Notes under the pieces: generated by a model
The model's input: only the letters and a program-made list of their open reading frames with translations
What the model was told of the DNA's origin: nothing
The model's database searches: none
Program-made: the position numbers and the translations under genes
Origin: an uncultured Carnobacterium sp.
GTDB lineage: Bacteria; Bacillota; Bacilli; Lactobacillales; Aerococcaceae
Length of the DNA stretch: 6,815 nucleotides
Assembly: GCA_937923125.1 (NCBI GenBank)
Contig: CALALK010000207.1
Span: 1-6,815 of the forward strand
Direction of reading: 5' to 3'
Part shown: in pieces, positions 1-5,152 of the stretch
Layout: each line of letters opens with the position of its first letter
How positions within the stretch are numbered: position 1 is the stretch's first letter

Positions 1-26
1 GTGGTTTTTTTTGTCTTACCTTGAGT

Positions 27-90
27 GTAACAATTATGTTACGTAACAAAAATGTTACATCGCAAAGTTGTGTTGTATCAAACATGATAC
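27..90. promoter_or_regulatory. Phased array of 16-bp dyad operators
   Basis: Two perfect dyads, GTAACA-N4-TGTTAC, abut at 27-42 and 43-58, so their junction (37-48) is itself the palindrome TGTTACGTAACA. A third with the same geometry, GTATCA-N4-TGATAC, lies at 75-90. The 16-bp slot between them (59-74) keeps only the inner CA-N4-TG core. Dyad centres at 34.5, 50.5 and 82.5 differ by multiples of 16 bp, as expected for cooperative dimer binding. On the minus strand a possible -35 TTGCGA (60-65) and -10 TAACAT (36-41) with an 18-bp spacer overlap the dyads, so the controlled gene probably lies to the left, outside the window. I cannot assign the regulator family. Confidence 0.5.
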
Positions 91-147
91 ATCTGGATTC
101 TGAATGCCTTTCGACTGAATTTTTGCACAAAAAAAGAACCTCAAAAA

Positions 148-176
148 CTGAATGGAAATCTTTTGAATTCTATAGT
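148..176 (+). promoter_or_regulatory. Weak candidate promoter before the branched element
   Basis: A good -10 hexamer, TATAGT (171-176), follows a poor -35, CTGAAT (148-153), with a 17-bp spacer. The predicted transcription start near 183 would fall at the 5' edge of the foldable element at 181-279. No other promoter-like or coding signal is visible in 91-180. The weak -35 makes this a tentative call. Confidence 0.2.
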
Positions 177-180
177 GAGA

Positions 181-279
181 GCAGTAGTGAGTGTAACCAA
201 TGTGAATTACAGGCCGTTTTACGGCCTGTTTGAAGCTTGGTAGGGTTGAGACCTTGGATCAACCCGGTACAACTACTGC
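181..279. other. Candidate structured RNA, three-way junction, unknown class
   Basis: Complementary segments nest into a branched fold. The closing stem is GCAGTAGT (181-188) with ACTACTGC (272-279), continued by GTAaCC (193-198) with GGTAC (266-270). Inside are a 9-bp perfect hairpin ACAGGCCGT/ACGGCCTGT (209-217/221-229, loop TTT) and a 7-bp hairpin GGGTTGA/TCAACCC (243-249/259-265, 9-nt loop). The last hairpin abuts the inner closing helix, as in a coaxially stacked junction. An alternative helix ACCAA/TTGGT (196-200/237-241) competes with the inner closing stem. No U-run follows either hairpin, so these are not standard terminators. On the minus strand the same fold would lie in the cysK 3' untranslated region. 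I do not recognise it as a named riboswitch. Bases 280-345 look featureless. Confidence 0.3.
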
Positions 280-345
280 CATCACTATGAAGATATTCAA
301 AAGATTGAAATTCGTATTTGAGACTCTTGTATTATTTAGAATGAA

Positions 346-1272
346 TTACGCTTCACCGAAAATGCCTGTTGAGAGGTAACGTTCGCCTGTATCTGGTAAT
401 AGAACTACAACAGATTTGCCTTTTCCTAAGCGTTTTGCCACACGTAGAGCGGCAGTTACAGCAGCTCCAGAAGAAATACCAGCAAGGATTCCTTCTTTAG
501 CGGCTAAGTTTTTCGCAGTTTCGATGGCATCGTCACTTGTTACAAGTTCAAAGCCGTCGATGACTTCGCGGTCGATAATGCTTGGTTCAAAACCAGCAGA
601 GATTCCTTGGATGCGGTGTTTTCCTTTTTGGCCTTTAGAAATAAATGGAGCTTCTTCAGGTTCAACCCCGATAATTTCCACGTCTTTGTTCACTTCTTTT
701 AACGCACGACCAACACCTGTAATCGTACCACCTGTACCGATACCACTGATGTAAGCGTCTGGTGTTTTTCCGTCGAAGGCTTTAATGATTTCTTGTCCAG
801 TTGTTTGATAGTGGATAGCTGGGTTTGCTTCGTTGTCGAATTGACGTGCCCAGAAGTAGCCAGGTTGTGCCGCTAATTCTTCTGCTTTAGCAACGGCAGC
901 GCCGAATCCGTCAGCAGCAGGCGTTAATAATACTTCTGTACCGTATGCTTTCATTAATTGACGGCGTTCGATAGACATGGATTCAGGCATAATTGTGATG
1001 ACCTTGTATCCTTTGGCAGCACCGATTAATGAAAGTCCGACACCTGTATTTCCACTTGTTGCTTCGATGATTGTGTCGCCAGGTTTTAGGCTTCCATCTT
1101 TCTCAGCTGTTTCGATGATGTTTAAAGCGATACGATCTTTCACAGATCCACCGGCGTTAAACGACTCGACTTTTACATATACATCTGCAGAATCGTCTGA
1201 AACTAAACGGTTTAGTTTCACAAGGGGAGTGTTCCCGATTAATTCTGTAATAGTTTCTACTGATTTGACCAT
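346..1272 (-). CDS. cysK: Cysteine synthase (O-acetylserine sulfhydrylase)
   Basis: PLP-dependent cytosolic enzyme that makes L-cysteine from O-acetyl-L-serine and sulfide. The 308-residue length matches Bacillus CysK. The PLP lysine is K45 in the GGSVKDR motif near the N terminus. The substrate-binding TSGNTG loop follows, then the PLP-phosphate motif GTGGTITG and the C-terminal SSGAA loop whose serine contacts the pyridine nitrogen. The N terminus carries the usual ELIGNTPLVKLNRL. An ATG exists five codons upstream (1285-1287), but it overlaps the ribosome binding site GGAGGG (1280-1285), which sits 7 nt from the ATG at 1270-1272, so I chose the inner start. The gene is transcribed alone from its own promoter, divergent from the uracil permease gene. 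No obvious U-run terminator follows its stop. Cystathionine beta-synthase or another beta-family enzyme is less likely given length and motifs. Confidence 0.95.
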   Translation of the reverse strand: MVKSVETITELIGNTPLVKLNRLVSDDSADVYVKVESFNAGGSVKDRIALNIIETAEKDGSLKPGDTIIEATSGNTGVGLSLIGAAKGYKVITIMPESMSIERRQLMKAYGTEVLLTPAADGFGAAVAKAEELAAQPGYFWARQFDNEANPAIHYQTTGQEIIKAFDGKTPDAYISGIGTGGTITGVGRALKEVNKDVEIIGVEPEEAPFISKGQKGKHRIQGISAGFEPSIIDREVIDGFELVTSDDAIETAKNLAAKEGILAGISSGAAVTAALRVAKRLGKGKSVVVLLPDTGERYLSTGIFGEA

Positions 1273-1300
1273 AAATGATCCCTCCATAAAGTTAGACTGG

Positions 1301-1317
1301 GCAACTTTAAGGGTTGC
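1301..1317. other. Small hairpin in the cysK 5' leader
   Basis: GCAAC (1301-1305) pairs with GTTGC (1313-1317). The hairpin lies between the predicted cysK start site near 1319 and the ribosome binding site. An overlapping repeat, AAAGTT (1288-1293) with AACTTT (1303-1308), could form an alternative pairing. This might be an operator or a leader hairpin. I cannot match it to a known cysteine-metabolism regulator site. Confidence 0.2.
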
Positions 1318-1325
1318 TTGTACCC

Positions 1326-1354
1326 ATTGTAACGGGGTTTGGACTTAGGAACAA
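1326..1354 (-). promoter_or_regulatory. cysK promoter
   Basis: Read on the minus strand, -35 TTGTTC (1349-1354) and -10 TACAAT (1326-1331) are separated by exactly 17 bp. Both are close to the sigma-A consensus. The predicted start near 1319 gives a leader of about 45 nt before the cysK ATG. Confidence 0.6.
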
Positions 1355-1359
1355 TACTT

Positions 1360-1388
1360 TTGTTTAAAAAAACAGAAAAAAGTATAGC
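1360..1388 (+). promoter_or_regulatory. Candidate pyrP promoter
   Basis: -35 TTGTTT (1360-1365) and -10 TATAGC (1383-1388) are separated by 17 bp, upstream of the PyrR attenuator. A start near 1395 would give a leader of about 150 nt, typical for attenuated pyr genes. It lies back to back with the cysK promoter, with under 10 bp between the two -35 hexamers. The -10 is imperfect, and other AT-rich hexamers nearby could serve. Confidence 0.4.
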
Positions 1389-1420
1389 AAATCCAATTTA
1401 GGTGTGATACACTATCTGCT

Positions 1421-1461
1421 AGCAAGGGCTTTTAAACTCATCCAGAGAGGTGAGAAAGGCT
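1421..1461 (+). promoter_or_regulatory. PyrR-binding loop (anti-antiterminator)
   Basis: The segment ATCCAGAGAGGT (1440-1451) closely matches the conserved PyrR RNA-binding loop (roughly ARUCCNGNGAGGYU). It sits in a hairpin: CTCA with TGAG (1437-1440/1451-1454), then CC with GG closing an AGAGA loop, and a lower CTTT/AAAG helix separated by an A-rich bulge (1433-1436), as in known PyrR sites. AGGGCT (1425-1430), flanked by AGC (1421-1423), can instead pair with AGCCCT (1482-1487) and GCT (1490-1492) to form the antiterminator. By analogy with Bacillus, UMP-bound PyrR would hold the hairpin, free the terminator and shut off uracil uptake when pyrimidines are plentiful. Confidence 0.85.
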
Positions 1462-1481
1462 AAGATCAAGTTTATTAGACT

Positions 1482-1511
1482 AGCCCTACGCTTAAAAACA
1501 TAGGGCTTTTT
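1482..1511 (+). terminator. PyrR-controlled attenuator terminator
   Basis: AGCCCTA (1482-1488) pairs with TAGGGCT (1501-1507), followed by a T run (1507-1511). It ends 33 nt before the pyrP start. Its 5' arm is the sequence the antiterminator would sequester, giving mutually exclusive folds. Confidence 0.85.
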
Positions 1512-1544
1512 GTGTGCACAAAAACGCCCGGAAAAGAGGGTAAA

Positions 1545-2837
1545 ATGGAGTTACAAACTTCAAAAGTCGATCTGTTGTTAGATGTGGATCAAAAACCGGA
1601 GCTCGTGCCTGGGCTGTTCTTGAGTTTGCAGCACGTGTTTGCGATGTTTGGGGCCACTGTTTTAGTGCCGTTAATATTGGGGATGCCAGTATCGGTTGCT
1701 TTATTTGCGTCAGGATTAGGAACGTTAATCTATATGGTTGCGACGCAGTTTAAAGTACCTGTTTACTTGGGATCCTCTTTTGCTTTTATTACGGCCATGC
1801 AATTTGCGATGGCGCAAATGGAAGGAAAACCAGATGCTGCGCAAACAGGGGTTGTGTTAGTCGGACTCCTCTATGTGGTTGTGGCCTTATTTGTTAAATT
1901 CTTAGGAACGAATTGGATTAACCGACTCTTACCGCCAATCGTCATTGGACCAATGATTATCGTCATCGGTCTAGGTCTTGCCAATAGCGCGGTAAAGAAT
2001 GCCGGATTTGTAAAAGATGGTGACTGGAAGCCAATGCTGGTTGCGACTGTGACTTTCTTAATAACAGCATTTATTAATACAAAAGCAAAAGGGTTCTTGA
2101 AAATCATTCCATTCCTATTCGGGATTATCGGTGGATATATCGTGGCCATCTTCTTTGGACTAGTAGATTTTACAAAAGTCATCGACGCCCAATGGATTGC
2201 GTTGCCAGAATTATACTTGCCATTCAATACAAACGGATTATTCCATCAATATAACTTATACTTCGGGCCTGAAACATGGGCGCTTCTGCCAGTAGCGGTT
2301 GTAACGATTGCTGAACATATCGGGGACCACACCGTATTAAGTGAAATCTGCGGACGTCAATTCTTGAAAGACCCAGGCTTACACCGCACGCTCATCGGGG
2401 ACGGGGTGGCAACAGCCGTATCTGCCTTCCTAGGAGGACCAGCCAATACCACTTACGGTGAAAACACAGGGGTTGTAGGGTTGACACGTATCGCATCGGT
2501 ATCGGTAATTCGTAATGCCGCACTGATTGCGATTGGATTTAGTTTCTTTGGTAAATTCACAGCACTGATTCGTACGATTCCAAATGCAGTACTTGGTGGA
2601 ATGGCGATTCTTTTATATGGGGTTATTGCTTCAAACGGGTTGAAAGTATTAATCGAAAAACAAGTGGACTTCAGACAAGTGCGAAATCTCATTATCGCAA
2701 GTTCAATGTTAGTCCTTGGACTTGGTGCAGCAGTGCTTGAAGTAGGACCTGTCACTTTATCAGGGACAGCGCTTTGTGCGATTGCTGGAATCGTCTTAAA
2801 CTTAATCTTGCCACACGAAAAAACGGAAGAAAAATAA
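1545..2837 (+). CDS. pyrP: Uracil permease, NCS2 (nucleobase:cation symporter-2) family
   Basis: Proton-coupled uracil uptake protein of the cytoplasmic membrane, 430 residues, largely hydrophobic and consistent with the 14-segment UraA fold. Family signatures are present: AEHIGDH in the core domain, with the uracil-binding Glu at E257, and NTTYGENTGV with the second binding Glu at E306. Their spacing of 49 residues equals that between E241 and E290 of Escherichia coli UraA. The position equivalent to UraA His245 is Asp (EHIGD), a form I associate with Gram-positive PyrP proteins. An in-frame GTG at 1512 would add 11 residues but lies inside the attenuator T-run region, whereas AAGAGGG (1534-1540) precedes the ATG at 1545, so I chose the latter. 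The PyrR attenuator supports uracil rather than xanthine as substrate. The gene is monocistronic, with a terminator directly downstream. uraA is a synonym. Confidence 0.93.
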   Translation: MELQTSKVDLLLDVDQKPELVPGLFLSLQHVFAMFGATVLVPLILGMPVSVALFASGLGTLIYMVATQFKVPVYLGSSFAFITAMQFAMAQMEGKPDAAQTGVVLVGLLYVVVALFVKFLGTNWINRLLPPIVIGPMIIVIGLGLANSAVKNAGFVKDGDWKPMLVATVTFLITAFINTKAKGFLKIIPFLFGIIGGYIVAIFFGLVDFTKVIDAQWIALPELYLPFNTNGLFHQYNLYFGPETWALLPVAVVTIAEHIGDHTVLSEICGRQFLKDPGLHRTLIGDGVATAVSAFLGGPANTTYGENTGVVGLTRIASVSVIRNAALIAIGFSFFGKFTALIRTIPNAVLGGMAILLYGVIASNGLKVLIEKQVDFRQVRNLIIASSMLVLGLGAAVLEVGPVTLSGTALCAIAGIVLNLILPHEKTEEK

Positions 2838-2859
2838 TTAAAACGTTAGCGAACAATAA

Positions 2860-2890
2860 GGGCGTCAGAGGAATCTCTGGCGTCTTTTTT
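2860..2890 (+). terminator. Rho-independent terminator after pyrP
   Basis: GGGCGTCAGAG (2860-2870) pairs with CTCTGGCGTCT (2875-2885) including G-U pairs, with a GAAT loop and a following T run (2885-2890). It begins about 20 nt after the pyrP stop. Confidence 0.85.
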
Positions 2891-2900
2891 ATGCCTTAAT

Positions 2901-2989
2901 AAAGAGGATTCGAGTATATTAAAAATATTATAGAAAGAATACTACCGGAAGTATTCAGAAAATATCTCAAATAGTGTAATTTCCTCTTT
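2901..2989. repeat. 89-bp imperfect palindrome
   Basis: The outer arms AAAGAGGA (2901-2908) and TCCTCTTT (2982-2989) are perfect complements. Inside them GAGtATATT (2912-2920) matches AATATCTC (2961-2968) with one bulge. The core GAATACT-ACCGGA-AGTATTC (2937-2956) is a 7-bp stem with a 6-nt loop. The arms differ between these blocks. It could be a decayed miniature inverted-repeat element, or a structured segment between pyrP and fruR. No clear target-site duplication flanks it. Confidence 0.35.
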
Positions 2990-3008
2990 CATAAAGTACG
3001 TAAATTAC

Positions 3009-3077
3009 TTGCACCGGTTGCTATATAATTTTATATTATATAAGGAATGTAATTGCTTATATAAATTATATTATATA
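3009..3077 (+). promoter_or_regulatory. fruR-fruK promoter with AT-rich operator repeats
   Basis: -35 TTGCAC (3009-3014) and -10 TATATT (3032-3037) have a 17-bp spacer. The 12-bp sequence TTATATTATATA occurs twice, at 3031-3042 (over the -10) and 3066-3077, 35 bp apart. Between them TTATATAAG (3036-3044) and CTTATATAA (3056-3064) form an inverted repeat. These are good candidates for FruR autoregulatory operators. TGTAATTGCTTATA (3048-3061) resembles a catabolite-responsive (CcpA, cre) site but misses two conserved C positions. The leader from 3078 to the ribosome binding site shows nothing else clear. Confidence 0.5.
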
Positions 3078-3147
3078 CACGCGGAAGTTTTTGACCGTTT
3101 AAAGGCCGGATTTTCAACGAATATTTGTCGATTGTAGGAGGAGCTTT

Positions 3148-3906
3148 ATGCTTACTGAAAAACGTAGAAGAATCATTTTGGACTTATTAGAAAAGGAAGA
3201 TACAGTACACCTAAGAGACTTAATGGAGGCGCTAGGTGCTTCTGAATCGACGGTTCGTCGAGACCTTTCTTTATTAGAAGAGGAAGGAACGCTGATTCGT
3301 GTGCATGGTGGTGCTAAACGAGTCTATTCAAAAGAGTATGAACCAACAACGAAAGAAAAAGAGCGTTCAAATCGACGTGAGAAAGAATGTATCGGGCGTT
3401 ACGCCGCATCTTTGGTCACAAAAGGCGAAACGATTTATATGGATGCGGGGACGACAACGCTCCGTATGATTCCGCATTTAGAAGGAAAGGATGTCACTGT
3501 CATTACAAACGGGGTGCAACAAGCACACTTACTGGCAGATTATGGCATTAAAACCGTATTACTTGGTGGACAAGTCAAAACGGAAACCAGTGCGGTTGTG
3601 GGGACTCTTGCTCAAAACCAATTACGCGAGTATTTCTTCAAAAAAGCTTTCCTTGGAATGAACGGTGTCGATTTAAGCTATGGCTATACGACTCCAGACG
3701 AAGAGGAAGCAACGATTAAAAAAATTGCGATTAATAAGAGTAATCAAGCGTATGTTTTGGCCGATTCGAGCAAATTTGCTAAAGTAAGTCTCTGTAAGGT
3801 TGCGGATTTTCATCAAGTAACCATGGTCACAAACACGACGAAGGAGCAAGCCGACTTACGTTACCGTATGGCCGGAAGCATTCGTCTTGTTGAAATGGAC
3901 GCATAA
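3148..3906 (+). CDS. fruR: DeoR-family transcriptional repressor of the fructose operon
   Basis: Cytosolic DNA-binding repressor of 252 residues, the usual size for the DeoR family. Residues 1-57 form the winged helix-turn-helix, with the family signature LGASESTVRRDLSLLEEEG and the HGG turn at its end. The C-terminal sugar-phosphate-sensing domain shows DAGTTT, VITNG, LLGG, FLGMNGVDLSYGYTTPDEEEA and LADSSKF, all standard DeoR effector-domain motifs. The ribosome binding site TAGGAGGAG lies 4-6 nt from the ATG. It is followed after 15 bp by a PfkB kinase gene, the classic fruR-fruK order, so the effector is probably fructose 1-phosphate. LacR of the tagatose pathway belongs to the same family and cannot be fully excluded. 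AT-rich repeats at the promoter suggest autoregulation. Confidence 0.85.
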   Translation: MLTEKRRRIILDLLEKEDTVHLRDLMEALGASESTVRRDLSLLEEEGTLIRVHGGAKRVYSKEYEPTTKEKERSNRREKECIGRYAASLVTKGETIYMDAGTTTLRMIPHLEGKDVTVITNGVQQAHLLADYGIKTVLLGGQVKTETSAVVGTLAQNQLREYFFKKAFLGMNGVDLSYGYTTPDEEEATIKKIAINKSNQAYVLADSSKFAKVSLCKVADFHQVTMVTNTTKEQADLRYRMAGSIRLVEMDA

Positions 3907-3921
3907 TAAAGGAGAGATAGC

Positions 3922-4839
3922 ATGATTTACACGATTACGTTTAACCCAGCGATTGACCTTGTTGTTAAAGTTCCAAACTGCGAACTTGGCACCTTAAACC
4001 GTTCTGTAGAAGAAAACTACGTGGCAGGTGGAAAAGGCATTAATATGTCTGTCATCTTGAAACGTCTAGGATTCGACAATACAGCAACAGGTTTCTTGGC
4101 AGGTTTCTCAGGAAACTTCATTAAAGAAGCGTTGCAAGCAGAAGGGATTCATACGAACTTCATCGAAATCGACGGTGTTACTCGTATTAATTTGAAATTA
4201 AAGAGTACCGAAGAAACGGAAATCAACGCCAATGGGCCAGTCGTATCAAAAGAAGATTTCGCTCGTTTAGTACAGTATTTTGAAACGAACTTGCAATTGG
4301 GCGATGTGGTATTTTTAGCCGGAAATGCCGGTAATGGGATGGATCACTCTGCGTACACAATGATTGCAAAATTGTGCGACGATAAAGGCGTTAAATTAGT
4401 ATTAGACACAACAAAAGATTTATTAACGAAATGTCTTCCATATCACCCATTCATTATCAAACCAAACCATCATGAGTTAGGGGAGATTTTTGGGGTAACG
4501 ATTGAAACGGAAGAACAAATTGTCGATTATGCGAAAAAACTCCAAGATATGGGGGCACGAAATGTATTGATTTCTCGTGGGGGTGACGGCGCAATGCTCC
4601 TTAGTGAAACCGGTGAAGTCTATACATCGAATGTTCCAAAAGGAAAATTAGTCAACTCAGTTGGAGCAGGAGACTCAATGCTTTCAGGCTTTATGGCGAA
4701 ATTTATTGAAACCAAAGATTACGCAGCGAGCTTGAAACAAGGAGCCGCTACAGGAAGTGCGACAGCCTTCTCTGTAGGAATTGCTGAAAAATCATTTATC
4801 GAAGAGTTATTACCACAAGTAGTGGTTACAAAACTGTAA
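3922..4839 (+). CDS. fruK: 1-phosphofructokinase, PfkB family
   Basis: Cytosolic kinase converting fructose 1-phosphate to fructose 1,6-bisphosphate with ATP. Its 305 residues fit the family. The N terminus MIYTITFNPAIDL is typical of the FruK/LacC branch. The first PfkB signature includes AGGKGINMS (about residues 35-43). The second is NSVGAGDSMLSGF, with the catalytic base D251 and the GAGD anion hole. Translation starts from GGAG (3911-3914), 7 nt before the ATG and 15 bp after the fruR stop, so the two genes are probably one transcript. Tagatose-6-phosphate kinase (LacC) is the main alternative, but no lac/tagatose genes are present. The permease gene that should follow survives only as a short tail, so the source of fructose 1-phosphate is unclear. 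Confidence 0.87.
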   Translation: MIYTITFNPAIDLVVKVPNCELGTLNRSVEENYVAGGKGINMSVILKRLGFDNTATGFLAGFSGNFIKEALQAEGIHTNFIEIDGVTRINLKLKSTEETEINANGPVVSKEDFARLVQYFETNLQLGDVVFLAGNAGNGMDHSAYTMIAKLCDDKGVKLVLDTTKDLLTKCLPYHPFIIKPNHHELGEIFGVTIETEEQIVDYAKKLQDMGARNVLISRGGDGAMLLSETGEVYTSNVPKGKLVNSVGAGDSMLSGFMAKFIETKDYAASLKQGAATGSATAFSVGIAEKSFIEELLPQVVVTKL

Positions 4840-4843
4840 GAGT

Positions 4844-4969
4844 GTACGAGAAGTAATTCCTTTTATAGTCGCTCATCCATTAGTATTCATTGCCATCTGG
4901 ATTTTCTGTGGTGTCATCGGAGCGTTATTATTAAACGTGACACTTTCTAAAGCAGACAAAGCTAAATAA
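4844..4969 (+). pseudogene. fruA: C-terminal remnant of a fructose PTS permease gene
   Basis: Five bases after the fruK stop an open frame encodes 41 residues ending in a double stop (TAATAA). It reads VIPFIVAHPLVFIAIWIFCG, continues with a hydrophobic stretch (VIGALLLNV) and ends in a charged tail (SKADKAK). This looks like the last membrane helix of a fructose-specific PTS IIC domain: a short link to HPL, one helix, then a basic tail. The frame is blocked upstream by TAG at 4820-4822, and no ATG, GTG or TTG precedes the helix, so it cannot be an independent gene. Intact fru operons run fruR-fruK-fruA, and FruA is usually over 600 residues, so an internal deletion would have removed nearly all of it. 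The join probably lies at 4840-4856. The identification rests on helix pattern and position, not on an alignment. Confidence 0.6.
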
Positions 4970-4983
4970 TAAGAGTAGAATTC

Positions 4984-5016
4984 AGGCTCCTAGGACATTC
5001 CTAGGAGTCTTTTTTT
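4984..5016 (+). terminator. Rho-independent terminator of the fru operon
   Basis: CTCCTAGGA (4987-4995) and TCCTAGGAG (4999-5007) form a perfect 9-bp stem, extended by three pairs (4984-4986/5008-5010), with loop CAT and a T tract to 5016. Its survival after the fruA remnant suggests the original 3' end of the operon is intact. Confidence 0.9.
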
Positions 5017-5087
5017 GTGGAAATCCATTGATTTCACGTTACAAATATTAATAAATGGTAACTTTTCCGAGAATTAAATTTAAAAAG

Positions 5088-5116
5088 TTGCACCTGAAAG
5101 GAAGCTAGTATATACT
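5088..5116 (+). promoter_or_regulatory. Promoter of the adhesin gene
   Basis: -35 TTGCAC (5088-5093) and -10 TATACT (5111-5116) have the ideal 17-bp spacer, close to the sigma-A consensus, so strong constitutive expression is plausible. The start site near 5123 gives a 30-nt leader. The ribosome binding site GGAGGG (5141-5146) lies 6 nt before the ATG. No operator dyad overlaps the core promoter. Confidence 0.8.
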
Positions 5117-5152
5117 GAAAAGTGTTTTCAAAAAAATAGTGGAGGGAAAAAC

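Noticed and set aside
209..229. Hairpin as a cysK or upstream-gene terminator
   Set aside because: The 9-bp stem is strong, but neither strand has the following T run, so it fits better as one arm of the larger branched fold.
21..233. 70-residue open frame from a TTG at 21
   Set aside because: It has no ribosome binding site, runs through the operator dyads, ends inside a hairpin, and gives a composition without any domain or membrane character.
1512..1544. GTG start extending the uracil permease by 11 residues
   Set aside because: It lies within the attenuator T-run region and lacks a ribosome binding site, whereas the ATG at 1545 has one at proper spacing.
5038..5062. GTTAC-N15-GTAAC inverted repeat before the adhesin promoter
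   Set aside because: It resembles the left-edge dyad half-sites, but the orientation is everted and the spacing differs, so shared control is not supported.
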